A stretch of DNA of 64,000 nucleotides from an uncultured Eubacteriales bacterium. GTDB lineage: Bacteria; Bacillota; Clostridia; Christensenellales; CAG-917. The position numbers and the translations under genes were made by a program. Under the pieces are notes generated by a model that saw only the letters and a program-made list of their open reading frames with translations, ran no database searches and had not been told where the DNA came from. Positions 24,727-33,416 of the stretch are shown in pieces; position 1 is the first letter of the stretch, and every line of letters starts with the position of its first letter. The stretch covers positions 68,964 to 132,963 of the forward strand of contig URAF01000003.1 of the NCBI GenBank assembly GCA_900545885.1, given 5' to 3'.

Positions 24727-24870
24727 ATGGAAAACACCAAATCCAGAGCAAACGACAAAATGTCCGACGCAAGCGAAAGCAATGCCAGAGCGAATGCAAA
24801 ACAAGCGAAAGGTTCTGCAAACGCATCCAAAGGCGCAAGCAATGCGAAAGGCTGCAAAAACTGCAAGTAA
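24727..24870 (+). CDS. Small Ala/Asn/Lys/Ser-rich protein ending in CKNCK
   Basis: A 47-residue protein I cannot assign. It begins MENTKSRANDKMSDASESNARANAK and is almost wholly Ala, Asn, Lys, Ser and Gly, with no hydrophobic core, so it is likely unfolded. The last five residues, CKNCK, form a CxxC pair that could bind metal or take part in a disulfide. AAAAGGAG lies 6 bases before the ATG and a strong terminator follows 14 bases after the stop, so it has the layout of a real, single-gene transcript. Short proteins of this composition are found in clostridia, some linked to spores; that link is only a guess here. Confidence 0.7.
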   Translation: MENTKSRANDKMSDASESNARANAKQAKGSANASKGASNAKGCKNCK

Positions 24871-24884
24871 GCGTTTGCCGCTCG

Positions 24885-24921
24885 AAGAAAATCCATCGGT
24901 TGCCCGATGGATTTTCTTTTT
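24885..24921. terminator. Terminator after the 47-residue gene
   Basis: 15-bp stem AAGAAAATCCATCGG with its complement (24885-24899 with 24904-24918), loop of four, ending in TTTTT. It may also serve the converging MFS gene. Confidence 0.85.
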
Positions 24922-24977
24922 GCGTTATTTCAACGTTTTGTTAGTTTTAGGGTTTCTATCTATTGCTCCGAACAACG

Positions 24978-26981
24978 TCAGTCTGCGGAGTCGAGAGCGT
25001 CGAGACGGATTTGTTTTTTCTCTTCCTTGCTGAGTTTCTTGCCGGCACCGACGGGTTTGCTGTCGCCGTGGCGGACAAACATCATGAGTACTATTGCCAA
25101 CACCACGAACAACGCGCTGTAAACGAACAGTCCGCGGTTGGAGATGTGGTCCATGACAAGTCCGGCAAAAGCGGGAGTTATCGCCTGCGCGGACATTGTC
25201 GCCACGTAATAGTAACCTGTGTACTGACCGACCGTGGCTTCCGTCGAGAGTTCGACGACCATGGGGAAGGTGTTGACGTTTGCGATAATGAGTCCGAAGC
25301 CCGCTATCAGATAGAACAGCGCAAACAGGACGGACGGCACAATCGGGTTGTTGCTGGAACGTACAAATCCGAATATGAGCAGGAAGGAAATGACCGCCAT
25401 GCCGAAGCCTATCATAATCGTCTTACGTCTGCCGATTTTGGCTGCAAGGTAGCCGACGGGAATAAACGCTATTGCGCTGATACCCATACTGACGCCCGAG
25501 ATAATCGACGCGACGCCTGCGGACAGGTTGAGTTCTTTGGTCGTGTAGATGGAAAGGTTTGACGACACCGCGTTGTAGCCCATGAACCACATGAATATTG
25601 AGGCAAGAATGAGCAGGAAACTGCGGAGTTTTGCTTTTTCTTCCGTGGTCTTGGAATTCCACCATTCTTTCGGAGAACGGATTTTTGCGGTTTTTGCTTT
25701 TGCAAATGCAAGCGTTTCTTCCGAGATTGCGGGCTTTTCTTCCGCCGCGTCAACGTTCTCGGAATACGCGGTATTCGCCGTCATATCCGTGTCGCAATCC
25801 ACAATGCTCTCGTCTGCCGATACGGCGATGGCTTTTGTTTCTTCCTCGTCGTCTAGCAGTCCGTATTCTTCGCATATCTTGTGGCATTTCTCGACCATCT
25901 TGCGTTCGCGAACCAAAGCAAGGAAGCCCGCAAGCAACAGCAGCATACCCGCCGCCACCGACGAGAATATGATGACGTAGTTTTCGAGGCGTTCGCCGAA
26001 CAGTACGACCGTATAAATGAGGAAGGCTATTGCGCCGCCTATGCCGCCGCACAGGTTGATAACGGCGTTAGCCTGCGAACGGAGCGGCTTGGGCGTAACG
26101 TCGGGCATAAGCGCAACCGCAGGCGAACGGAACGTACCCATTGCGATAAGAACGAGCAACAGTATCACCATGTAAACCGCAAGGCTGCCCATGCCTGACA
26201 CCTGCGTGACGTCCTCGTAAATTCTGTCGCTTATGTAGTTGTTCATGCCCGAAGCGACGAACTTCTCGTACTCTTCGTTGCCCGCCTTGATTTCGGCGTA
26301 TGTCTTGCCCGACACGGGTTCTACGTCTTCAAGCGAAACTTCCACTCCGTTGTAGAAATAGCTTTCCTCGCCGAGCATGTTGAGAATTGCCTTTTTGGAA
26401 GTGAAATTCGCGTCGTATCGTATGGTGTAATACTCTTCCTCACTGATTCCGTTTTTGGAAAGATAATCCTTGTCGCAGTAGTTCTTATTGTTGCTCGCCC
26501 AGAACTCTTCGAGTCTTGCGGTCATGAAAACGTCGTCGTTGAGTTGTGCCTCTATGCTTGCGGTAAGCGCGTCGGCTTTCTTCTGCTGATTGAGCGTTGA
26601 AATCGGCACGAAAATCATAAGTACGACGGACGCGATTGTACCGATGACGATGAACGGCGTACGTCTGCCGAACTTTTTGACGAGTTTTCCGTTGGATTTG
26701 TCGGAGAGTTTGCCGAAAAGCGGCAACATAAACAGCGAAAGCAGGTTGTCGAGACCCATAATAAGTCCGCGCAACGAGTTGGGCAAGCCGTATGCGTGTT
26801 CGAGCAGAAGCGGAACGACGAAGTCGTAAGCCGTCCAGAACAGCATTATGATTGCGAAAGCAAAACCGACTTTGAATGTCTGACCGTAGTCAAGTTTCAA
26901 CGGTTTTTTCGCAACCGTTCCGTCTTCGGCGACGTTTTCGACGTCAACCGACACGTCTTCGGCGGCGTGTTTTTTTCTCAT
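24978..26981 (-). CDS. MFS transporter, sugar:cation symporter (GPH/SLC45-like)
   Basis: A 667-residue membrane protein with about 12 membrane segments, probably a sugar importer. Typical MFS pieces are GLDNLLSLFMLPLFGKLSDKSNGKLVKKFGRRTPF near residue 75-110 and GYLAAKIGRRKTIMIG in the second half. It is much longer than usual because of a ~115-residue hydrophilic insert after the fourth segment (about 130-245, Asn/Glu-rich, likely outside the cell) and an acidic central loop (~370-450). SLC45-like clostridial members have similar inserts. It lies next to the glycogen/GH13 genes, so maltose or maltodextrin uptake is a reasonable guess. It has its own promoter. Confidence 0.82.
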   Translation of the reverse strand: MRKKHAAEDVSVDVENVAEDGTVAKKPLKLDYGQTFKVGFAFAIIMLFWTAYDFVVPLLLEHAYGLPNSLRGLIMGLDNLLSLFMLPLFGKLSDKSNGKLVKKFGRRTPFIVIGTIASVVLMIFVPISTLNQQKKADALTASIEAQLNDDVFMTARLEEFWASNNKNYCDKDYLSKNGISEEEYYTIRYDANFTSKKAILNMLGEESYFYNGVEVSLEDVEPVSGKTYAEIKAGNEEYEKFVASGMNNYISDRIYEDVTQVSGMGSLAVYMVILLLVLIAMGTFRSPAVALMPDVTPKPLRSQANAVINLCGGIGGAIAFLIYTVVLFGERLENYVIIFSSVAAGMLLLLAGFLALVRERKMVEKCHKICEEYGLLDDEEETKAIAVSADESIVDCDTDMTANTAYSENVDAAEEKPAISEETLAFAKAKTAKIRSPKEWWNSKTTEEKAKLRSFLLILASIFMWFMGYNAVSSNLSIYTTKELNLSAGVASIISGVSMGISAIAFIPVGYLAAKIGRRKTIMIGFGMAVISFLLIFGFVRSSNNPIVPSVLFALFYLIAGFGLIIANVNTFPMVVELSTEATVGQYTGYYYVATMSAQAITPAFAGLVMDHISNRGLFVYSALFVVLAIVLMMFVRHGDSKPVGAGKKLSKEEKKQIRLDALDSAD

Positions 26982-27036
26982 ATACTCCTCCTTACCTTAA
27001 AGAACGCCGAGTGCGTCCGTGCAAATAACTATAAGT

Positions 27037-27066
27037 ATTATACAATGCGCACGCGCGTCGTGTAAA
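27037..27066 (-). promoter_or_regulatory. Promoter of the MFS transporter
   Basis: On the minus strand TTTACA (27066-27061), 18-base spacer, TATAAT (27042-27037). The start codon is at 26981. Confidence 0.65.
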
Positions 27067-27187
27067 GAGCGATTTTCCTTGCAAATGTAATTTTTATGTA
27101 AATTCGACGCCCGTCAAGGCAGTGTTAGGCACTTATCGAACACTCGTTTAACGCCCGATATCTTTTGCAAATTCTGCCCGATATAGC

Positions 27188-27215
27188 AAAATTCCGACCG
27201 TGTGGTCGGAATTTT
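27188..27215 (-). terminator. Terminator of the glycogen operon
   Basis: Perfect 12-bp stem AAAATTCCGACC with GGTCGGAATTTT, loop GTGT on the plus strand, 140 bases downstream of the GH13 stop. Confidence 0.8.
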
Positions 27216-27355
27216 CGAGTTGTTTCAAAACACTTATGATTGTCTTCGGAAAGCCCTTTCGGATTGTTCTACACTTTCAGATTATTCTCCGCTTTTGGGC
27301 TGTATACTTGAATTTCCTGAGCTTTACCCCATACGGTCTTTCGGAGAAGTTTTGC

Positions 27356-29161
27356 TTACAGTTCGATAACGCAAGCCGAAAGCGGAGGTATTGTAAGCAC
27401 GTCGACAGGCGCGCCCGTGAATGCGTCGCGTGCGTCGACGTCGCGCACGACGGCATGGAAGCAGGGATTGTACAAGGTGCGCACGCGATGTTTACCGTCG
27501 TCAGAAATTCTGTCGTAGACGGTGAGTTCGCTGTCGTCGACAAAACGTATTCTGCCCGCGAAGGCTTCCTTATGCCTTGCGCGAAGGTTGCCGAGCGCGC
27601 GGTAATGTCCCAGCAAATCGTCGTTTTCTCGGCCCCAAGGATAAGTCGCGCGATTGAGCGGGTCCTCAAACCCCTGCACTCCCGCTTCGTCGCCGTAGAA
27701 TACGCACGGCATACCGGGCAAAGTGTATTGAAGTATCGCCGCGGCTTTGAGTCGCAGTACGGCAAACGCGTAATACTCGTCGGACAGTCGGAAATCGCGG
27801 CGTTCGGCTTTGGAGTAAGGCGCGTCGACGCCCGACAGAGCCGTAAGCGCGCGCACGGTGTCGTGAGAGCCCAGCAATGTCATACAGACGTCCAGACTTT
27901 GTTTGGGATAATGTTCCGCAATGAGCGTTATCTGTTCGCGGAACCCTTCTCTGTCTCCTCTCATGATAAGGTCGAATATCGCGCGCTTGAACGGATAGTT
28001 CATAACGCCGTCGAGTTCTCTGCCCATGAAATAAGGTCGCCATGTGCCGTAACTCACTTTATCCGACGCGTCTTCCCAGACTTCGCCGATAATCAATCCG
28101 TCCTTGCGGGCGGACTTTATCTTTGCGCACAGCAAATCGGTGAAATCGGTGGGCAATTCGTCGACGACGTCAAGTCGCCAGCCGCGGACGCCCGCTTTCG
28201 TCCACTTGTCGATAACTCCGTCCTTGCCGCAAACGAGATTGCGGTATCCTTCCGCCGACTTGTTGACGGTAGGCACGACGGTAGACCCCCACCAGCAATG
28301 GTAATCTTCGGGATGATCGTAGAAGTAATACCAGTTGTAATACGGAGAATTTTTGCTTTGATAGGCGCCCTTTTCGGGGTAAGTGCCGAACTTGTTGAAA
28401 TAAACGCTGTCCGCGCCAGTATGGTTGAACACCCCGTCGAGAACAACGCTTATACCTTTCGCCGCGGCTTTCTTGCACAGTTCGGCAAAGGACTTTTCGT
28501 CGCCGAACAATTCGTCTATTTTGAGATAGTCCGCCGTATCGTAACGGTGGTTGCTGGCAGAGGAAAAAACGGGAGAAAGATAGATGACGGTTACTCCCAG
28601 CCCCGCAAGATAATCCAGTTTGGAAATTATGCCCTGCGCGTTGCCGCCGTAAAAGTCGTCGGCACGGTAATCTTCGCCTTCAACCGCGATGTCGGGAACT
28701 TCGTACCAATCGGAATGCAACCTGCCTTTCTTTTTGAAAACGGGCTTGCCTTCTCTTGCGAAACGGTCTGCAAAAATCTGATATATAACACCGCTTTTTG
28801 CCCAATTAGGGGTTTTATAGTCACATTCCGTGACGGTCAACTGCCATTCGGGCAACCATTCGCCCGCCACCGCGTCGCCGCCGCTCGCTCGTCCGTAATA
28901 TGTCGTCGTGCCTTTTGAAACGCTTTCGAAACGGTAGTACCACAGTCCCGATTCGTGTACGGTAACACTGCCCTCGAAGACTGCGTTGTCGCCGTCAAAG
29001 CGGCAAAACGGCAGTTCGGCTCTGCGGTGCTCGCCGCCTTTGCGCACGATTACGTAAACTTTTTCCGCGCCGTAAGACGCGGGCAAAGCAAACGTGAACG
29101 TGGTCGGCTGTCCGACCACGGACGCTCCGTAAGGTTGTTTGTCGACGAGGGGATTGAACAT
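27356..29161 (-). CDS. GH13 alpha-glycosidase (neopullulanase/cyclomaltodextrinase type)
   Basis: A 601-residue cytoplasmic enzyme that cuts alpha-1,4 (and perhaps alpha-1,6) links in maltodextrins. An N-terminal beta domain (1-120) resembles the N-domain of neopullulanases. The barrel starts at SGVIYQIFADRFA; the catalytic set is Asp331 in GWRLDVVDE, Glu360 in IIGEVWED and Asp434 in LGSHDTVR, and GVFNHTG is conserved region I. A C-terminal beta domain ends SACVIEL. The ATG at 29161 has AAGGAG 8 bases upstream; the longer frame to 29311 has no such site. Last gene of the glycogen operon, it likely trims the dextrins left by GlgP. Confidence 0.9.
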   Translation of the reverse strand: MFNPLVDKQPYGASVVGQPTTFTFALPASYGAEKVYVIVRKGGEHRRAELPFCRFDGDNAVFEGSVTVHESGLWYYRFESVSKGTTTYYGRASGGDAVAGEWLPEWQLTVTECDYKTPNWAKSGVIYQIFADRFAREGKPVFKKKGRLHSDWYEVPDIAVEGEDYRADDFYGGNAQGIISKLDYLAGLGVTVIYLSPVFSSASNHRYDTADYLKIDELFGDEKSFAELCKKAAAKGISVVLDGVFNHTGADSVYFNKFGTYPEKGAYQSKNSPYYNWYYFYDHPEDYHCWWGSTVVPTVNKSAEGYRNLVCGKDGVIDKWTKAGVRGWRLDVVDELPTDFTDLLCAKIKSARKDGLIIGEVWEDASDKVSYGTWRPYFMGRELDGVMNYPFKRAIFDLIMRGDREGFREQITLIAEHYPKQSLDVCMTLLGSHDTVRALTALSGVDAPYSKAERRDFRLSDEYYAFAVLRLKAAAILQYTLPGMPCVFYGDEAGVQGFEDPLNRATYPWGRENDDLLGHYRALGNLRARHKEAFAGRIRFVDDSELTVYDRISDDGKHRVRTLYNPCFHAVVRDVDARDAFTGAPVDVLTIPPLSACVIEL

Positions 29162-29345
29162 GGTTTCTTCTCCTTGCGCGGCTGCGCTTTCCTTCGTGAG
29201 TGCAAAGTTCTTAGTCGGTGCTTTGCAGGTTGGTTGCTTTCGAATTGACTTGTCGGTTCTTCGACGGTTTGCAGAACTTCGGCAAGTCGAGGATTTTAAT
29301 TCGCTTATCAAAGACGCGGCATTGAGCCGCGTCTAAGATTTTGTT

Positions 29346-31775
29346 TTACTTGATTACGGACAGTCCCCAGATTCTGTCTGCGTATTCTTTGACCGCGCGG
29401 TCTGCGGCAAAGAAACCCGCTTTGGCTATGTTGACAAGGGACATTCTGTTCCACTTCTCCATGTCGCGGTAAGTTGCGTCCACTCTCTCCTGTGCCGCTC
29501 TGTACGACTCGAAGTCGGCAAGCACCATATATCCGTCAGGCGCGCCGCCTCTGCCTATTGTAAGGCTGTCGGCAATCTCCGAGAAGTTTACGCCGCCGAG
29601 TCCGTGACGCAGAGTGTCGATGAGGCGTTTGATTCGCGGGTTGGTCTGGTAGTAGTGAGTGGGATTGTAACCGTTACGCCACATTTCCTGCACTTCGTTT
29701 GCAAGCAGACCGAAGAGGAAAATGTTTTCGTCGCCGACTTCCTCGTGAATTTCGACGTTCGCGCCGTCCATCGTACCGATTGTAAGCGCGCCGTTTATCA
29801 TGAACTTCATGTTGCCCGTACCGCTGGCTTCCTTGCCCGCTATGGAAATCTGTTCGCTGACTTCCGCCGCCGGCATAATGATTTCGGCAAGACTTACGCG
29901 ATAGTTTTCGAGGAACACGACTTTGATTTTGCCTTTGATGTCGGGGTCGTTGTTGACGACGTTGCCCAGCGTGCAGATAAAGCGGATTATCTGTTTTGCC
30001 ATATAGTACGCCGACGCCGCTTTTGCTCCGAATATGAACGTGCGCGGAACGATGTCGAGGTCGGGGTTTTCTTTAAGACGGAAATAGAGGTCGAGAATGT
30101 GCAGCGCGTTAAGAAGCTGACGCTTGTACTCGTGCAGACGTTTGACCTGAACGTCGAAAATGGAGTCGGGGCTCACGTCCACGTTGTTGTGCTCTTTGAT
30201 GTAAGCCGCAAGTTTAACCTTGTTGTTGCGTTTGATTTCGGCAAGTTTTTTGAGCACGTTCTTGTCGCCCATATAGCGCAGCAAATCCTGCAACTTGTCC
30301 GCATCTTTGAGCCAGCCGTCGCCGATGAGGTCGGTAACCAGTGCGGCGAGTTCGGGGTTGGCTTCCGCAACCCAGCGGCGGTGCGTAATGCCGTTTGTCA
30401 CGTTTGTGAACTTCTCAGGGTGCATACGGTAGTAGTCCGCAAACACGTCGTGTTTCAGAATGTCGGAGTGCAACGCGCTGACGCCGTTGATTGTGTGCGA
30501 CGTGGCAAGGCACAGGTTCGCCATCTTAATCTGATTGTCGGCGAGAATTGCGTTGTGTTGCACGGCGCCCCAGTTGGAAGGATAGAACTGCCAGAGTTCG
30601 TTGCAGAAACGCTGGTTGATTTCGTGCACAATCTGATAAATTCTGGGAAGCAGTCCGCTGAACAAATCCTGCGGCCATTTTTCGAGCGCTTCCGCCATAA
30701 CGGTGTGGTTGGTGTACGAAATGCAGTTGGTGGTGATGTCCCATGCCTTTTCCCAGCTCATTCCGTATTCGTCGAGCAGAATGCGCATGAGTTCGGGAAT
30801 GCACAGCGTCGGGTGCGTATCGTTGATGTGAATTGCGACGCAGTCCGCAAGGTTGTCAAGACTGGGATTGACTTTGAGGTGACGTTTGATGATGCTTTGA
30901 ATGGACGCCGAGACAAAGAAGTACTGTTGTTTGAGGCGCAGGGATTTGCCTTCGATGTGGTCGTCGGCGGGATACAGAACCTTGGAGATGGACTCCGCCA
31001 TGGCTTTTGCCGACATTGCCTTGACGTACTCGCCGCGCGAGAACATCGTCATATCGAAGTCGACGGGGGCTTTTGAAGACCAGAGTCTGATGCGGTTGAC
31101 CGCGCTGCTGTCATAGCCCGAAATGTTCATGTCGTAAGGCACGGCAAGCACCGTTGTGTAATCGCGTTGACGGACGGTGAGTTTGCCGTTCTCCCACGTT
31201 TCGTCGACTGCTCCGCCGAACTTGACTTCGTAGGTTTCTTCCATACGGGGCGAAAGCCAGACATTGCCCATTTTGAGCCAGTCGTCGGGCTGTTCGAGCT
31301 GCCAGCCGTCCACGATTACCTGCTTGAAAATGCCGTAATCGTACATGATGGAAAATCCGCTTGCGGCGTAACCTTCCGAAGTGAGTGCGTCCATATACGC
31401 CGCGGCAAGTCTTCCGAGACCGCCGTTGCCGAGACCCGCGTCGGGTTCGAAGGCGTAAAGTTCGTCCATATCCATGCCGAGTTCCTTGACGGCTTTGGTG
31501 ACCTGCTCCGTAATGCCCATATTGAAAAGATGGTTACGGAGAGACCTGCCGAGCAGGAATTCCATGGACATATAGTAAACCTGCTTTGCGTTCTGCTCTC
31601 TGACCTTCTTTTTGAAGTTGATACGCGTCTGCGTAAGCAGGTCGCGCACGCACATACACGTGGCGCGGTAAATCTGCGCTTTGCTGGCGTCCTCGGGTTT
31701 TACGCCGAAAAAGTTTGCCAACAGGGAAATAACTTGGTTTTTGAATTCTTTGGCTGTAACGTTGAATGCTGACAT
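29346..31775 (-). CDS. glgP: Glycogen/maltodextrin phosphorylase
   Basis: Cuts alpha-1,4 glucose units from glycogen with phosphate, giving glucose-1-phosphate. 809 residues, the usual length. It carries the full set of family motifs: EFLLGRSLRNHL near residue 75, GLGNGGLGRLAAAYMDAL, INDTHPTL, the phosphate/PLP region EASGTGNMKFMINGALTIG with the PLP-binding Lys, and GTMDGANVEI. AAGGA precedes the ATG. It lies between glgA and the GH13 gene in the same operon, so synthesis and breakdown enzymes are made together. Confidence 0.97.
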   Translation of the reverse strand: MSAFNVTAKEFKNQVISLLANFFGVKPEDASKAQIYRATCMCVRDLLTQTRINFKKKVREQNAKQVYYMSMEFLLGRSLRNHLFNMGITEQVTKAVKELGMDMDELYAFEPDAGLGNGGLGRLAAAYMDALTSEGYAASGFSIMYDYGIFKQVIVDGWQLEQPDDWLKMGNVWLSPRMEETYEVKFGGAVDETWENGKLTVRQRDYTTVLAVPYDMNISGYDSSAVNRIRLWSSKAPVDFDMTMFSRGEYVKAMSAKAMAESISKVLYPADDHIEGKSLRLKQQYFFVSASIQSIIKRHLKVNPSLDNLADCVAIHINDTHPTLCIPELMRILLDEYGMSWEKAWDITTNCISYTNHTVMAEALEKWPQDLFSGLLPRIYQIVHEINQRFCNELWQFYPSNWGAVQHNAILADNQIKMANLCLATSHTINGVSALHSDILKHDVFADYYRMHPEKFTNVTNGITHRRWVAEANPELAALVTDLIGDGWLKDADKLQDLLRYMGDKNVLKKLAEIKRNNKVKLAAYIKEHNNVDVSPDSIFDVQVKRLHEYKRQLLNALHILDLYFRLKENPDLDIVPRTFIFGAKAASAYYMAKQIIRFICTLGNVVNNDPDIKGKIKVVFLENYRVSLAEIIMPAAEVSEQISIAGKEASGTGNMKFMINGALTIGTMDGANVEIHEEVGDENIFLFGLLANEVQEMWRNGYNPTHYYQTNPRIKRLIDTLRHGLGGVNFSEIADSLTIGRGGAPDGYMVLADFESYRAAQERVDATYRDMEKWNRMSLVNIAKAGFFAADRAVKEYADRIWGLSVIK

Positions 31776-31899
31776 TTTTCCTTCTTTTCCCTTCCGTTTC
31801 CCCCGTCGGAAGAAATGTTCTATTTTGCTTTATGCCGCCTTGCGGCGGCGGTATATCACCCGCCCTTTCGGGGCAGGACTCTTCTCCGCCCGAAAAAGG

Positions 31900-33321
31900 C
31901 TAGATATTACTGTATATGTCGAGATACTTCTTGGCGGACACTTTCCAACCGAAATCCTGTTTCATCGCGTTGGACGTCACGGCTTTCCAGTTTTCCTTGT
32001 CGAAGAATGTACCGTACGCGCGCCAGACGGCGTCGAGCATATCGTATGAATTATATGTCTTGAAGGTAAAACCTACACCCGTTTTCTCGACGGGATTGTA
32101 AGGAACGACGGTATCTTTAAGCCCGCCCGTTTCGCGGACAATCGGGATAGACCCGTAAGTCATCGCGATGAGCTGACCGAGCCCGCAGGGTTCGAACTTG
32201 GACGGCATGAGGAAGAGATCGGACGCGGCGTAAAGTTTGCTTGCGATGTCGCTGGAAAATTGGAGTATGGCGCGGAACTTGTTGGGATACTGGCTCTCGA
32301 CGCGTCTTACCATATTCTCGTACTTCCAGTCGCCCGTGCCGAGCACGACAACCTGAATGTCCGCACGCATAATCTCGTCGATTACGGCGGCGAAAAGGTC
32401 AAGACCTTTCTGCTCCGTAAGTCTGCTGATGATAGCCATAAGCGGACGTTTCTCGTCGTATTTGAGGTCTATCATTTCGCAAAGTCCCTGCTTGTTGAGT
32501 TTCTTCTTGCCGAAGGAACGCAGAGTGTAATTCTGGAACAACGCCTTGTCGGTCGCGGGATTGTAAACTTCTGTGTCGATGCCGTTGACTACGCCGTGCA
32601 GTTTGTAGCGGCGTTCGGACAGAATTCCGTCAAGACCGTACGAATAGAAGGGGTCGAGAATTTCCGTTGCGTAAGTTTCGCTCACCGTCGTAACCGCAAG
32701 CGCGGACTCTATGCCGCCTTTCATATAGTTGACGCAGCCGTCGTTCATGACGAGAGAACGCGCCCAATCGGGAAGTCCGAGAATGTCGTCGAGAAGTTCG
32801 GTGCCGTACTTGCCCTGGAACTCGATGTTGTGGATTGTGAACACCGTCTTTATGTTGCGGTAGTCCTCCGAGAAACGGTAGAACACATCGAGATACACGG
32901 GCGTAAGCGCGGTGTGCCAGTCGTTGCAATGCAGAATGTCGGGATAGAAACCGATGAGCGGCAGGACTTCGAGAACGGCTTTGGAGAAGTAGGCAAAACG
33001 TTCGCCGTCGTCAAAGTGTCCATAAAGACCCTTGCGCTTGAAATAATACTCGTTATCGACAAAATAATAGGTTATTCCGTCGTAAATGGCTTCGTAAACC
33101 CCCACATACTGCCGTCTCCAACTCAGGTCGACAAAAGTCGAACCGACAAAACGGAAGTTGTTTTTGAAGGCGTCTTTTATTTCCTCTTTGTAGAAAGGAA
33201 GAATGACTCTGGCATCGTGACCGAGTTTTGCGAAAGTCTTGGGCAGCGCGCCCGCGACGTCACCGAGACCGCCCGTTCTCACAAACGGAGCCGCTTCGGA
33301 AGTTACAAACAAAATTTTCAT
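31900..33321 (-). CDS. glgA: Glycogen synthase (ADP-glucose)
   Basis: Transfers glucose from ADP-glucose to the growing glycogen chain (GT5). 473 residues. N-terminal MKILFVTSEAAPFVRTGGLGDV contains the nucleotide-sugar loop; the residue at the usual KxGG lysine is Arg (RTGG), a conservative change worth noting. The second domain has ISRLTEQKGLDLF, the GTGD loop and SKFEPCGLGQLIAMTYGSIPIVRETGGLKDTV with the conserved E-x7-E type pattern. The ATG at 33321 has AAAAGGAG 7 bases upstream; a longer frame adds residues with no match to the family. Confidence 0.95.
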   Translation of the reverse strand: MKILFVTSEAAPFVRTGGLGDVAGALPKTFAKLGHDARVILPFYKEEIKDAFKNNFRFVGSTFVDLSWRRQYVGVYEAIYDGITYYFVDNEYYFKRKGLYGHFDDGERFAYFSKAVLEVLPLIGFYPDILHCNDWHTALTPVYLDVFYRFSEDYRNIKTVFTIHNIEFQGKYGTELLDDILGLPDWARSLVMNDGCVNYMKGGIESALAVTTVSETYATEILDPFYSYGLDGILSERRYKLHGVVNGIDTEVYNPATDKALFQNYTLRSFGKKKLNKQGLCEMIDLKYDEKRPLMAIISRLTEQKGLDLFAAVIDEIMRADIQVVVLGTGDWKYENMVRRVESQYPNKFRAILQFSSDIASKLYAASDLFLMPSKFEPCGLGQLIAMTYGSIPIVRETGGLKDTVVPYNPVEKTGVGFTFKTYNSYDMLDAVWRAYGTFFDKENWKAVTSNAMKQDFGWKVSAKKYLDIYSNI

Positions 33322-33416
33322 AGTCTTTCTCCTTTTGAATGTCTGTGTTGAGTTCCGCACACCTGCGGAACCGGCCGTCTGCCCTGTTTACCGACCGTCT
33401 GTGCGTTCGGACACCG

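Larger units (their letters stand above)
26982..27355. other. Intergenic region between the MFS gene and the GH13 gene
   Basis: 374 bases without a gene. It holds the MFS promoter (27037-27066) and the terminator of the glycogen operon (27188-27215). I see nothing else convincing; the right 140 bases before the GH13 stop codon look like ordinary non-coding sequence. Confidence 0.6.

Noticed and set aside
24727..24870. The 47-residue protein as an alpha/beta-type SASP
   Set aside because: It lacks the conserved SASP motifs (such as the GPR protease site); only the Asn/Ala/Lys-rich composition is similar.
27216..27355. A structured RNA or small gene in the 140 bases after the glycogen-operon terminator
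   Set aside because: No stable hairpins, ribosome site or conserved frame could be seen.
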